54,016 nt of DNA from JAVBSN01 sp031556525 (GTDB taxonomy: Bacteria > Bacillota > Clostridia > Lachnospirales > Lachnospiraceae): contig JAVBSS010000009.1 in the NCBI GenBank assembly GCA_031556525.1, positions 1 through 54,016 of the forward strand, written 5' to 3'. The translations under genes were made by a program, and so were the position numbers. A model generated the notes under the pieces. That model was not told the DNA's origin, made no database searches, and saw only the letters and a list, made by a program, of their open reading frames with translations. This document shows, piece after piece, positions 16,559 to 25,326 of the stretch. Numbering within the stretch: the stretch's first letter is position 1; every line of letters begins with the position of its first letter.

Positions 16559-17470
16559 TTACGCAACCGAAATATTATTATCACTTCTGTTATAATAATA
16601 TACTGTATCTGACAGAACATCCATTAGTCCTACCACCGTTTTATTTGCTGATTTAACTATTTCTTTCAAATAATCTTTATCATCTACATATATTTCAGGA
16701 ACTATTATTACTTCATGTACACTTGAAGGTAATATATACAGATTACTTTCTTTTTGATCTGCGAATTTTTTCAAAATATCCTTATAGATCATAGACGTTG
16801 CTCCATTAATACCTATTTCATTTGTTAATACATATAGTTTAATTTGATCATCTTTATAATCATCAATATATTCTCTACATTCTTCAATATATTCATTAAA
16901 CAGTGCCTTCATGTTTGTTATCTTAGCTGGAAATATTCTTCTACTATTTTCTATAGCTACTCTATATAATTCTCCAATACTAACATCCCATCTCTCAATC
17001 TCATTATTACTAATAAGTGATGTAGCAATACCTACATCATCTTTATGGGCAAGCCAGCGAAAAGTTATCGCTAAATCATTAAACGGTATATACGGACAAT
17101 TTTCTAATTGCAACTTATTTTTTTCATAGTTAACTATTCTAACAATAATATTTTGCTTAATTTTATTATAGTCATCTATAGCTTCAGCTTCAAATTCTAT
17201 ATTTCCCTCATTAAATATTCGAATAGATACTATATCATTGATAATACTTATTATTGATTTTCCCTCTAAATATTCTTCATAATATTTATTCAAATAAATT
17301 GTGGGCGAAATATTTCCACCTCCTTTAACGATTGTTATCCCATCTAGACTAATAGAATTATTTTTTGTAACTGATACTATATTTACTATAGCCTTCTCAA
17401 ATCCAACATAATTAGTTAGTTCTTCCATTACATTTTCCTTAATATAATCCAAAAATTCTGGATATTCCAT
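16559..17470 (-). CDS. DUF5688 family protein
   Basis: The 303-residue cytoplasmic protein has no signal peptide or membrane helix. The N-terminal half shows the pattern I associate with DUF5688, a family found mostly in Lachnospiraceae: FLDYIKENV, a KNN-dipeptide strand, and ISPTIYLNKYYEEYLEGKS (about 54-72). Function is unknown; many genomes carry several copies. The C-terminal third ends in a region of alternating strands and helices with no catalytic motif visible. The ATG at 17470 follows AAAGGAG; the 29-codon upstream extension is leader sequence. The mRNA leader is about 190 bases and starts near a 7-bp palindrome. Confidence 0.75.
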   Translation of the reverse strand: MEYPEFLDYIKENVMEELTNYVGFEKAIVNIVSVTKNNSISLDGITIVKGGGNISPTIYLNKYYEEYLEGKSIISIINDIVSIRIFNEGNIEFEAEAIDDYNKIKQNIIVRIVNYEKNKLQLENCPYIPFNDLAITFRWLAHKDDVGIATSLISNNEIERWDVSIGELYRVAIENSRRIFPAKITNMKALFNEYIEECREYIDDYKDDQIKLYVLTNEIGINGATSMIYKDILKKFADQKESNLYILPSSVHEVIIVPEIYVDDKDYLKEIVKSANKTVVGLMDVLSDTVYYYNRSDNNISVA

Positions 17471-17637
17471 ATAGCTTCTCCTTTCGGTTCTAATTATTAT
17501 TAAAATCAATAAAAGCACGCAAGCTATCCCCCTTGTCCTAAATACGTATCCGTACATAATTCGTATCTCTATAATATTTTCTAAAATTGGGTTTCTTAAG
17601 ATATTCCTAGAAACTTAGATATAAAAAGATTTGTAAA

Positions 17638-17700
17638 AGCGATTGGATAATCGCTAGATATTTACATTAACAGTATATTATAGTCAATAGTCACTGTCAA
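17638..17700 (-). promoter_or_regulatory. promoter of the DUF5688 gene with a palindrome at the start site
   Basis: On the minus strand, -35 TTGACA (17695-17700), a 17-base spacer and -10 TATACT (17672-17677) make a near-consensus promoter. AGCGATT and AATCGCT (17638-17655, 4-base spacing) form a perfect inverted repeat about 10 bases after the predicted start, suitable as an operator or a 5' hairpin. The rest of 17471-17770 shows no gene. Confidence 0.6.
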
Positions 17701-17773
17701 TATTTATTTTGATATTTTATTATTTTTAACATTTATATATTATTTAACTTTAACTATATAGTAATATTAAAAA

Positions 17774-17800
17774 GGACTAACAAACATAATTTGTTAGTCC
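17774..17800 (-). terminator. terminator of the ECF sigma/anti-sigma operon
   Basis: GGACTAACAAA and TTTGTTAGTCC form a perfect 11-bp stem with a 5-base loop, followed on the minus strand by TTTTTAAT. Confidence 0.9.
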
Positions 17801-17846
17801 ACAACTGTATTTTAAATTCACTTACCCCACTGCATATAGATACTAC

Positions 17847-18218
17847 TTATTTTACCTCTGCTTCATCAATTATCTCAAACTGTACACTTCCGCCGTTTTC
17901 ATCAATATATTCGTCAACATCAATTGTCATACTAGTTCCTTCACAATTCTCATCTTCAAAATGTTCAAATTGTGCATCTATTTCAACTTCTTCTCCATTG
18001 ATAAGCACTATTACTTTTTCTACCCATGTATCACCTGTTGCTGCATAAGAAACTGCATTGCTACCTACCAATACAAATAATGCTGCTGCAAATGCTATTG
18101 CTACTTTTTTAAAATCAACTCTGTTTTTCTTCATATCTATTTCCTTTACCTTTCCAAGCAGTTCATTAGGAACATGTATTTGGTCAAAAGTATCTTTATA
18201 AAATTGTTTATTATTCAT
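17847..18218 (-). CDS. probable membrane-anchored anti-sigma factor
   Basis: The 123-residue protein has a short cytoplasmic N-terminal part (about 1-35, MNNKQFYKDTFDQIHVPNEL), one membrane helix (about 37-57) and a small acidic extracellular domain. The N-terminal motif with Pro-Asn/Glu-Leu followed by a helix is typical of anti-sigma proteins paired with ECF sigma factors in Clostridia. Its gene overlaps the sigma gene by 8 bases, and its AAGGAGA site lies inside that gene, so the two are co-translated. The extracellular part contains VIVLINGEEVEID, similar to VTVIVNGEVYHVEE in the protein at 18933-19418, so the two may sense similar signals. No HHC zinc motif is present. Confidence 0.7.
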   Translation of the reverse strand: MNNKQFYKDTFDQIHVPNELLGKVKEIDMKKNRVDFKKVAIAFAAALFVLVGSNAVSYAATGDTWVEKVIVLINGEEVEIDAQFEHFEDENCEGTSMTIDVDEYIDENGGSVQFEIIDEAEVK

Positions 18219-18699
18219 AACACCACATCTCCTTTAATTTACTTTTCAACTGCCTTCTTGCACGCAAAAGACGAGTTTGAATCGTTGTCTCTTTTACCTT
18301 TAACACTTCCGAAATTTCCTTTACAGAATATCCTTCATAATAATATAAATGTACAACAATCCTATACTTTGGTTCTAACTCTTGCACAGCATAATATAAT
18401 TCACTTTTATCCTCAGATAAAAATATTGGTTCTTTATTTAATTCATCTATACTATCAACATTTCTATTCCAAAAAGTTTTCCATATGTTTTTACTTTCGT
18501 TTACAGTTACTTTTATTAACCATTTTCTAATATGATCTTCATCTTGAAAATCTTTTTTGTTTTTATATAATTTCAAAAATACATTTTGAAATATATCTTC
18601 TGCATCTTGTTTTTGTGTGCTATAACTTATAGCTATCTTGTAAACTGTATCTGCATATAGATCTACAATTCTTAAGTATTCATTCTCAGACAAATTCAA
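18211..18699 (-). CDS. ECF-type RNA polymerase sigma factor
   Basis: The 162-residue sigma-70 family protein has only regions 2 and 4. Region 2 (about 10-75) includes QDAEDIFQNVFLKLYKN, which contacts the -10. Region 4 (about 105-155) has the helix-turn-helix GYSVKEISEVLKVKETTIQT followed by RLLRARRQL. The start codon appears to be TTG, at 18699 or at 18693; the second gives better spacing from GGGAG. It is followed by the anti-sigma gene with an 8-base overlap. The 230 bases upstream hold the promoter region and an 11-bp inverted repeat. Such pairs normally autoregulate and answer envelope stress. Confidence 0.9.
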   Translation of the reverse strand: MNLSENEYLRIVDLYADTVYKIAISYSTQKQDAEDIFQNVFLKLYKNKKDFQDEDHIRKWLIKVTVNESKNIWKTFWNRNVDSIDELNKEPIFLSEDKSELYYAVQELEPKYRIVVHLYYYEGYSVKEISEVLKVKETTIQTRLLRARRQLKSKLKEMWCYE

Positions 18700-18855
18700 G
18701 TTCTCCCTTCTGCAAGTTTTCTTTACTTATAAGGCCTTATATAATATGAACAATTCACATATCTAAAATATTGCACTTAGTGAAAATATTTTTTATTTTA
18801 TTTTTCTTAAAATACTTATTAAATAATAAAAATCAAAAGGAAGCTATTGGTTTAT

Positions 18856-18881
18856 ATAATAAATTCCAAAGAATTTATTAT
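18856..18881. repeat. 11-bp perfect inverted repeat upstream of the sigma operon
   Basis: ATAATAAATTC and GAATTTATTAT surround CAAA. It lies about 50 bases past the stop of the minus-strand gene at 18933 and about 160 bases before the sigma start. It could be a weak terminator (no U-tract) or an operator. The rest of 18700-18932 is AT-rich with no gene. Confidence 0.45.
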
Positions 18882-18932
18882 TCTACAATACTCCCTTTTA
18901 TTGATATATAATTTTTTAATTTTTAATTTAAA

Positions 18933-19418
18933 TTACGGTCCCCAATTAATATATACATCTTCCCCTTTGGTAATATTAACTATACTCTCTTCTGTTGAGC
19001 CACCATCAATTCCCAGTGTCATATATGCTTCCCAATACTCACCTTTATCTGTTATTTCTATAGTCATATCTAATATTCTAGAAGAATACCAATCAGTTTT
19101 AAAATACCTAAATTGAGGGGTTATATCTATAGCATCTGTTTTTATATTAAAAGAATATGTATACGGTCCATAGCTTAAACCACTATTTTGAAAAAATAGA
19201 CTCTTTCCAATGTTCAAACAGTTAACAAATTCTTCTCTTTCAGAACTTCCACTTTGAATACACTCTAATTCTTCAACATGATATACTTCACCATTAACTA
19301 TAACTGTTACTTTCCCTTTTAATCTATTGAATACTACATTAAGTACTATACAGACTACGAATAATATAGATATTATTATTACTATTTTTTTAAGTATTAT
19401 CTTCGATTTATTCTTCAT
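18933..19418 (-). CDS. membrane-anchored extracellular protein, unknown function
   Basis: The 161-residue protein has one N-terminal hydrophobic segment (about 9-30) after a Lys-rich start. The remaining 130 residues form an extracellular, mostly beta-type domain beginning VTVIVNGEVYHVEE and ending VNITKGEDVYINWGP. No cysteine lipobox is present. The NGE-containing strand resembles the outer domain of the adjacent anti-sigma protein. The gene lies between hisC and the ECF operon on the same strand. The ATG at 19418 was chosen because GAAGGGGG lies 10-17 bases before it; a TTG six codons earlier is unlikely. Family not recognised. It may belong to the regulon of the neighbouring sigma factor. 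Confidence 0.6.
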   Translation of the reverse strand: MKNKSKIILKKIVIIISILFVVCIVLNVVFNRLKGKVTVIVNGEVYHVEELECIQSGSSEREEFVNCLNIGKSLFFQNSGLSYGPYTYSFNIKTDAIDITPQFRYFKTDWYSSRILDMTIEITDKGEYWEAYMTLGIDGGSTEESIVNITKGEDVYINWGP

Positions 19419-19473
19419 ATCCCTTACCCCCTTCAAAAAACTTTTATATCATTAGAATATTTATAACAAACCC

Positions 19474-20523
19474 CTACTTTGCACATTCTTTTAAGAATGT
19501 GATTAATACATCCATCTCTTCATCTGTACCAATACTTATTCTTAAATAATTATCTATTCTTGGTTTATTAAAATATCTTACATATATATTTTTTTCTTTT
19601 GCTAATTCAAATATATCTTTAGCTTTAAGGTTTTTGTGAGATACAAATGCAAAATTTGCTCCTGATGGTAAATATGTATAACCATACTTACTTATCTCAC
19701 TTAAAAATCTTTCTCTTGTATTAATTATCTTATCTATAGTATCCCTAAAATACTCCTCATCCTTTATAGACTCTACACCTAATAATATAGATGGTCTATT
19801 CATTGTATATGAGTTATAAGAATATTTAACATCATTAATTGCTTTTATTAAAGTTTCATTGGCGACTGCATAGCCTATTCTTAGTCCAGCCATAGAACGT
19901 GATTTTGAGAAAGTTCTAACTACTATTAAGTTCTCATATTTATCTATTAATTCTAATGCTGATTTGCCTGCAAAATCAATATAAGCTTCATCAATAATAA
20001 CAATTACATCTTGATTATGAATCAATACATCTTCTACCATATCAAGACTTTCATATATTGCTGTGGGCGCATTGGGGTTAGGAAAAATAACTCCACCATT
20101 TTCTATGTAATAATCTTCTTTAACAATTCTAAAATTCTCATCTAATGCAGGTGTCTTGTACGGTATTCTAAATAACTCTGCCCACACATCATAAAAAGAA
20201 TAAGTTATATCCGGAAACAATATTGACTTATCTGAATTAAAAAATGTCATAAATGCCATTGCAAGTACATCATCTGAACCAACACCAACAAATACTTGAC
20301 TTGGCTTAACATTATGATATTCTGCTATTGTATTCACTAAATCCGTTGCTGCTGGATCTGGATATAATCTTAAATCATCTATATTGTCATTAACATCTAA
20401 TACTCTTGGAGATGGTCCGTATGGATTCTCATTTGTATTAAGTTTAATCATGCCTGCTTTATTAGGTTGTTCACCTGGTACATATGGAACTACCTTACGT
20501 ATATATTTTTCCCATTCTTTCAT
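19474..20523 (-). CDS. hisC: histidinol-phosphate aminotransferase
   Basis: The enzyme is a fold-type I PLP aminotransferase that converts imidazole acetol-phosphate to histidinol-phosphate in histidine synthesis. Homologues can also take aromatic amino acids. The 349-residue protein has the substrate motif NTNENPYGPSP (about 29-39), the PLP phosphate contact VGSDDVL, Asp in IIDEAYIDF (about 177-185) and the Schiff-base lysine Lys207 in RTFSKSRSMAG. A closing arginine lies in LRISIGT. It stands alone here, away from other his genes, with AGGAGAG before the ATG. An isolated hisC may serve a different aminotransferase step; the sequence alone does not decide. Confidence 0.9.
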   Translation of the reverse strand: MKEWEKYIRKVVPYVPGEQPNKAGMIKLNTNENPYGPSPRVLDVNDNIDDLRLYPDPAATDLVNTIAEYHNVKPSQVFVGVGSDDVLAMAFMTFFNSDKSILFPDITYSFYDVWAELFRIPYKTPALDENFRIVKEDYYIENGGVIFPNPNAPTAIYESLDMVEDVLIHNQDVIVIIDEAYIDFAGKSALELIDKYENLIVVRTFSKSRSMAGLRIGYAVANETLIKAINDVKYSYNSYTMNRPSILLGVESIKDEEYFRDTIDKIINTRERFLSEISKYGYTYLPSGANFAFVSHKNLKAKDIFELAKEKNIYVRYFNKPRIDNYLRISIGTDEEMDVLITFLKECAK

Positions 20524-20704
20524 ATATGCTCTCCTAGTAACTATAATAATTTCACTTAATTATAGTATTCAAGCTATCTTATGTCAATTTTTATTAGTTT
20601 TAATTATCTTAAGATATACATTATAATTCTTATATCATAACTAATGCTTATAATTGAATCTATCAATATATCTCTACAGTACATAATATAATATATTTGC
20701 TAAA

Positions 20705-21154
20705 TTACATTGTTTTCATACATATTACTTTAACAATAGCACAAACAGTCATCTGAAACATTGCCGCTGCAATCAATGTTATAAATATTATTTCATTAAA
20801 ATATCCTGCAATAATTCCAGCAAATATTATACATCCTGAAGTAATACCGATTATTGGCATACCTGCTTTACTCTTCATATATTTTTTTCTTTCATCAAAT
20901 TCATTATTATATAAAGTTCTAAGCATCTCTTCATTTCTAAGACACCTTGCGTATCTTACTACTAAATATAATGCCACTATTCCTATTCCAATTAATAATC
21001 CAGTTTGAAAACTAACTACATTCTCATTATATATATCACCTAATATCTGTTTTATTACTCCAAAACTATCCATTGTACCTACTATTACCATAATCACTAC
21101 AACTATGCTTAATAAAATTATTCTTTGTTTTATTGTTTCTCTATATTTTTTCAT
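20705..21154 (-). CDS. four-helix membrane protein, partner of the XRE regulator
   Basis: The 149-residue integral membrane protein has about four helices (12-33, 49-67, 99-117 and 122-143), and the loop between helices 2 and 3 is rich in Arg, Lys and Glu (RNEEMLRTLYNNEFDERKKY). It is not recognised beyond a general resemblance to the small membrane proteins often encoded right behind compact XRE regulators in Firmicutes. Its ATG overlaps the regulator stop as ATGA, so it is translationally coupled. It is third in the operon led by the isochorismatase-like gene. A membrane-signal or immunity role is only inference. Confidence 0.65.
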   Translation of the reverse strand: MKKYRETIKQRIILLSIVVVIMVIVGTMDSFGVIKQILGDIYNENVVSFQTGLLIGIGIVALYLVVRYARCLRNEEMLRTLYNNEFDERKKYMKSKAGMPIIGITSGCIIFAGIIAGYFNEIIFITLIAAAMFQMTVCAIVKVICMKTM

Positions 21155-21378
21155 AACAATCCCTCTTCTTTCATCTCTTCTTCTATTTCTGTAAAATCAA
21201 ATACATCTTCTATAGGCAAATCAAAATATCTTGCTATCTTATATGCTAATGGTAGAGACGCCACATATTTACCCACTTCTATAGAAGTAATAGTTTGTCT
21301 TGTAGTCCCCACCGCCTTAGCTAATTCTTCTTGTGAAAGTTTATGCTCTTTTCTAAGCTGTTTTATCTTTGTATCCAT
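21151..21378 (-). CDS. compact XRE-family transcriptional regulator
   Basis: The 75-residue protein is almost only a helix-turn-helix of the Cro/C1 type: LRKEHKLSQEELAKAVGTTR (about 8-27), then QTITSIEVGKYVASLPLAYKIARYF, and a short acidic tail. It resembles the short regulators of the YozG/YobD class. It lies between the isochorismatase-like gene (18 bases) and the four-helix membrane protein (4-base overlap). The operon promoter carries three TGCAAAGT octamers spaced 23 bp apart, which are plausible binding sites for this protein. Confidence 0.9.
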   Translation of the reverse strand: MDTKIKQLRKEHKLSQEELAKAVGTTRQTITSIEVGKYVASLPLAYKIARYFDLPIEDVFDFTEIEEEMKEEGLL

Positions 21379-21396
21379 ATTATAATCACCTATTTC

Positions 21397-22074
21397 TTAT
21401 TTAATACTATCTACTATTTCCACCCCTAGACTATCCATAACCGTAAACGCACCTTCTGCACCATTAGCCATTTGTGTTCCAATACAATCTTTTACCGCAA
21501 TTACACCATACCCTCTATTTACTCCACCTTGTGCAGTTCTCATAACACATGCATAGGCATCTACACCAAGTAAATAAATTGTATCTATATTTTCTTTTAC
21601 TAAATATTCTTCAAAATCACTATTTGAAAATGTATCACTTCTGTTCTTTGTGAACTTAACCTCTGAAACTATATCTAATCTATCATCTAAAATAACCGAA
21701 TCTGTTCCCTTTGTAAACTTTCCAAAAGCTACTATTTGATCCCATGGATTTCTATTATATTCTTGGACAATATAAATAATCTCCATATCATTATCAACTC
21801 CATACTCAATGGCTGAATTAATATTATTAATCAATTCTTCTGATGGTTGATATTGTTCCGTCTGTGTCGTTCCATTTTGAACATCAATTACAATAATTGC
21901 TGACTTAGGATTATCATATTTAGCAATTTCTTCACCTGTTGTTGGAAGCATACCATATATTGATCTAGAAGCGAAAAACAATATCAATATCACTATAACA
22001 ACTGATATTCCTAGTATATATTTAACTACCTTCTTTTTTCTTGGCTTTTCTTCATTAACATTTTCTTTTTTCAT
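21397..22074 (-). CDS. membrane-anchored isochorismatase-like cysteine hydrolase
   Basis: The 225-residue protein has a Lys-rich cytoplasmic start and one membrane helix (about 17-36). An isochorismatase-like domain follows on the outside (about 55-223). The catalytic triad of the superfamily is present: Asp64 in IVIDVQNG, Lys143 in FTKNRSDTF and Cys176 in DAYACVMRTA. Members hydrolyse amides such as nicotinamide, N-carbamoyl compounds or ureido groups, or isochorismate. The substrate cannot be read here. An extracytoplasmic anchor is unusual, since most family members are soluble. It is first in an operon with an XRE regulator and a membrane protein, under a promoter with three repeated octamers. 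Confidence 0.8.
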   Translation of the reverse strand: MKKENVNEEKPRKKKVVKYILGISVVIVILILFFASRSIYGMLPTTGEEIAKYDNPKSAIIVIDVQNGTTQTEQYQPSEELINNINSAIEYGVDNDMEIIYIVQEYNRNPWDQIVAFGKFTKGTDSVILDDRLDIVSEVKFTKNRSDTFSNSDFEEYLVKENIDTIYLLGVDAYACVMRTAQGGVNRGYGVIAVKDCIGTQMANGAEGAFTVMDSLGVEIVDSIK

Positions 22075-22109
22075 AATACAAGTCTCCTTATTAATTATTT
22101 GTATAGTTT

Positions 22110-22163
22110 ACTTTGCATTTTCAGTATAGTATACTTTGCATTTATTGTCAAGTCTACTTTGCA
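22110..22163 (-). promoter_or_regulatory. promoter with three operator octamers spaced 23 bp
   Basis: On the minus strand, -35 TTGACA (22146-22151), a 17-base spacer and -10 TATACT (22123-22128) are near consensus. The octamer TGCAAAGT occurs at 22156-22163 (just upstream of the -35), 22133-22140 (in the spacer) and 22110-22117 (over the start site). Spacing is exactly 23 bp, so the sites rotate about 70 degrees from one to the next. This arrangement suits repression by the XRE protein encoded in the same operon. Confidence 0.75.
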
Positions 22164-22195
22164 AGTCAGAAATCATTATTAGTAATAAATACAAC

Positions 22196-22236
22196 AAAAA
22201 CCTTCCATGAACTGTAATCAAATTCTGGAAGGTTTT
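22196..22236. terminator. terminator after the hybrid kinase gene
   Basis: AAAACCTTCC and GGAAGGTTTT form a 10-bp stem. On the minus strand it ends in GGTTTTTGTTG, about 25 bases after the kinase stop. It is usable in both directions. Confidence 0.85.
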
Positions 22237-22257
22237 ATTATAAGGGCATTTTCTCTT

Positions 22258-25200
22258 TTATCCCAATTCTTTTGCCAATATTGTAAACATTTCATTAACG
22301 TCAATTGGCTTTGTAATATATCCATTCATTCCTACTGCCAAACATTGTTCTTTATCCTCTTTAAATGCATGTGCTGTCATTGCATAAATTGGAATTGTTT
22401 TTGCCTCAACGGCAGACATTTCTCTTATTTTCTCTGTTGCTGTTAATCCATCCATAACAGGCATCTGAATATCCATAAATATAAAATCATATGTAGCTAG
22501 ATTTGCATTAAACATATCTATTGCTTCCTGTCCATTTATAGCATTATGAATATTAATATTCGTATCTTTCAACAAAGCTTCTACAATATTACGATTGATT
22601 TCCACATCTTCCACCAATAAAATATTCTTATTGCTCCAATCATATTCATGTAATTCTTCCTTATTGTCTGCATGTTCTTGACATTTATTTTCATCATTTT
22701 CTATATTACTATCGCTCCAAATAATAGGAATTTCAATCGAGAATGTACTACCTGATCCAAAATCACTCTCTGCCCAAATTTTTCCTCCCATTAAATCAAT
22801 AATATTTTTACTAATCGCAAGACCTAAACCTGTGCCACCATATTTTCGTGTTATACTACCATCACTCTGTTCAAACGCATTAAAAATAATTGGCAATGCA
22901 CTATCCGCTATTCCAATTCCATTATCAATCACAGAAATTTGCAATATTTGATTCCTATACTCATCTTCTCCACTGTCAACTTTAAGAACAATCTCTCCAC
23001 CTACCGGAGTAAACTTAATAGCATTTGTCATTAAATTCATGATAACTTGCATCAAACGTTTCTCATCACTAATTATAAAATCATGCTTTAAATTTGCCAC
23101 TTCATATCTAAACGTTAAATTTTTTTCCCATACTTTTTCTTTCAGCATAGCAATTACTTTCGAAATCATTTTTTCAAAATTAAATGTCTCTTTTATGATA
23201 GGCATTTTTCCCAAATCAATTTTTGACATATCTAACACATCATTAATTATCATAAGCAACTGTTGTGATGAAGTCGTTATCGTATCAAGACAGTCATTAA
23301 TTTTTTCTTTATCCGTTGTATTTTTTGCTATTGTAGTCATGCCCATAACCGCATTAATTGGTGTACGAACTTCATGGCTCATCCGTGCAAGAAATTCATT
23401 TTTCGATTTTACGCTTTCAAGTGCTTTTCCAGTAGCAGCCATAAGTTCATGATTTGTCTCCTCACGAATAATTGCATTTGCAACCATCATATTCGCAGCT
23501 TGCAGTATAGTCCTTTCTTGATCACTCACTATAAATCCTTCATTTGGAAATGAAAAGCTTGCAAATCCCCAAAACTTACCATCCATTACAATAGGCAACA
23601 TTAAGTAAGTTGGTTCATTAGGGGAATCCAACAAACTTAACAACTCCATATTATTTTCATTTCTCGATATATGAAAAGTCTCTCGATAAATAGCATCCTT
23701 ATCCCATAATTTTAAATGTTTGTTATAATTAATACTAACATTATCTGAGAAGTTTCTTTCTTCATTTCTAGACCATACAATCAAACGCTTGCTACATAAA
23801 GAATCTGTCTCTTCATCAGTATAATTTTCCCATATACCAACACTATGTGCATCAACACAATCACCAATTATTTGAAGCGCCTGTTTGATAGTTTCATTAT
23901 AATTCACTTCATAGTTTTCTAAAAGTATTTTTGCAGACTCGTTTACAGCACGAAGTAATCTTTCCTGCATTAGCAACTCATTTTTAGTGCTAATCAGATT
24001 AGACATTGTTGTATTTCTTGATATTGCAGATACAATCAAAGCACCACAAGAACTTAGTAATTGTTCAACTTCTTGCGTAAATATATTTTCCTTCTCGCAA
24101 TCATCAAACCCAATAAATCCCCATACGCTGTTATTCAATACTAACGGTAATAGCAACAAAGATTTGATACCTTGCATATCATATATCATGTATTCATCAC
24201 CTGAAAACAAACTAATTAAACCGTTAATTGATTCGCCTGCCATAATTTTTGACTTAGTATAAGGAGCATCATCAAATTCAAATTCAATAGTAAAGTCCTT
24301 ACCATGTTGTTCTTCGGCATTTTCATTCCATTCATATATCTGGTCACAATAAAGTTTTTCGTTTTTATCGTATATCCTCCAAATATAAGTTCTATTTACT
24401 CCAGCTACTTTTCCAAGACGTTCTAGTTGTTTATTAATTACTTCATCAAAATTCTTAGTTGTAGCACCCATCATACTTGCTGCTATTTTACTATTGACCT
24501 TAAGCAACTCCGAATGTCGTTTCAACTTAGCATTTGTACTATTTATTTCTCGTTTATCTATAGAATGGGCCAGAAGGTGATACTCACCATTCCACCAGAT
24601 ACGAATCAATGTTGTTTCAACAGGCAATTCCTCTCTCTTTGCAGTAAAATACATCCAATCAAATTTATCATATCCTTCTCTAAATGCCTTGTTTATATGA
24701 TAATCAGCTGACTCTTGTGTTCTTCTTCCATCAGGCTGATATTCAGGGTTCAAATCCATAAAATGATTAATATAATCTTCCTTTTTCTCTAATCCAAATA
24801 CCTTCAATGCATACATACTACAATCTACCATCTGAGCTTGATTGTTCCATAACGATGTAATAAGAAGTGAATTATCCATTATAAGCTGTGAACGATTTTC
24901 TGCTTCTTGAACTTTTTTCATATCATCTGTTGGTTCACTCAAGTCCTCAGCAAACATAAATATACGGAATGTCTCTCCCCACATCACCTTTGATATAGTT
25001 ACCTTGCAAAACATTTGTGAACCATCAGGAAAAAGAAATACCCAATCCGTCTGCGCCTCTCCTGTTCTTACAGCCACATCTATGTAATGTTGCATCTTCA
25101 ATTCACCATTAGATCCGTCAGGTTGCTCTGGCAAATAAAAGTTCTGATAATTATCAAGTAATTCTTTCTTTGTTCTTGCACCTGTCATTTTCAAAGTTAT

Positions 25201-25326
25201 ACTATTGCAGTCTATAGCCTCTAATTGTTCATTTAATACAAGGCATACAATAGGACAGGCATTCAAAACTAATTCCACATACCGCTCTACTTCTATAATG
25301 CTATCTTTTCCGAAATCATCTTTCAT
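22258..25326 (-). CDS. hybrid sensor histidine kinase (PAS, GAF, HisKA, HATPase, receiver)
   Basis: The 1022-residue protein has no membrane helix, so it probably senses a cytoplasmic signal. Two PAS-like modules (about 20-135 and 145-265), each with a PDGS or PDGR turn, are followed by two GAF-like modules (about 285-445 and 455-635). The dimerisation domain has the phospho-acceptor His651 in MSHEVRTP. The ATPase domain has the N box MNLMTNAIKFTP, G1 DNGIGI and G2 GTGLGLAIS. The C-terminal receiver has phospho-Asp952 in FMDIQMP. No output regulator lies beside it, so its phosphorelay partner is elsewhere or is a stand-alone domain. The ATG at 25326 has AAAGGA 7 bases before it; a TTG two codons upstream is less likely. 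Confidence 0.92.
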   Translation of the reverse strand: MKDDFGKDSIIEVERYVELVLNACPIVCLVLNEQLEAIDCNSITLKMTGARTKKELLDNYQNFYLPEQPDGSNGELKMQHYIDVAVRTGEAQTDWVFLFPDGSQMFCKVTISKVMWGETFRIFMFAEDLSEPTDDMKKVQEAENRSQLIMDNSLLITSLWNNQAQMVDCSMYALKVFGLEKKEDYINHFMDLNPEYQPDGRRTQESADYHINKAFREGYDKFDWMYFTAKREELPVETTLIRIWWNGEYHLLAHSIDKREINSTNAKLKRHSELLKVNSKIAASMMGATTKNFDEVINKQLERLGKVAGVNRTYIWRIYDKNEKLYCDQIYEWNENAEEQHGKDFTIEFEFDDAPYTKSKIMAGESINGLISLFSGDEYMIYDMQGIKSLLLLPLVLNNSVWGFIGFDDCEKENIFTQEVEQLLSSCGALIVSAISRNTTMSNLISTKNELLMQERLLRAVNESAKILLENYEVNYNETIKQALQIIGDCVDAHSVGIWENYTDEETDSLCSKRLIVWSRNEERNFSDNVSINYNKHLKLWDKDAIYRETFHISRNENNMELLSLLDSPNEPTYLMLPIVMDGKFWGFASFSFPNEGFIVSDQERTILQAANMMVANAIIREETNHELMAATGKALESVKSKNEFLARMSHEVRTPINAVMGMTTIAKNTTDKEKINDCLDTITTSSQQLLMIINDVLDMSKIDLGKMPIIKETFNFEKMISKVIAMLKEKVWEKNLTFRYEVANLKHDFIISDEKRLMQVIMNLMTNAIKFTPVGGEIVLKVDSGEDEYRNQILQISVIDNGIGIADSALPIIFNAFEQSDGSITRKYGGTGLGLAISKNIIDLMGGKIWAESDFGSGSTFSIEIPIIWSDSNIENDENKCQEHADNKEELHEYDWSNKNILLVEDVEINRNIVEALLKDTNINIHNAINGQEAIDMFNANLATYDFIFMDIQMPVMDGLTATEKIREMSAVEAKTIPIYAMTAHAFKEDKEQCLAVGMNGYITKPIDVNEMFTILAKELG

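Noticed and set aside
19476..19490. TACTTTGCA near the end of hisC, like the octamers at 22110-22163
   Set aside because: It lies inside the hisC coding end, is single and has no promoter nearby; coincidence.
22110..22163. Repeated octamers as replication iterons
   Set aside because: They overlap a near-consensus promoter of a metabolic/regulatory operon, and no replication gene is present.
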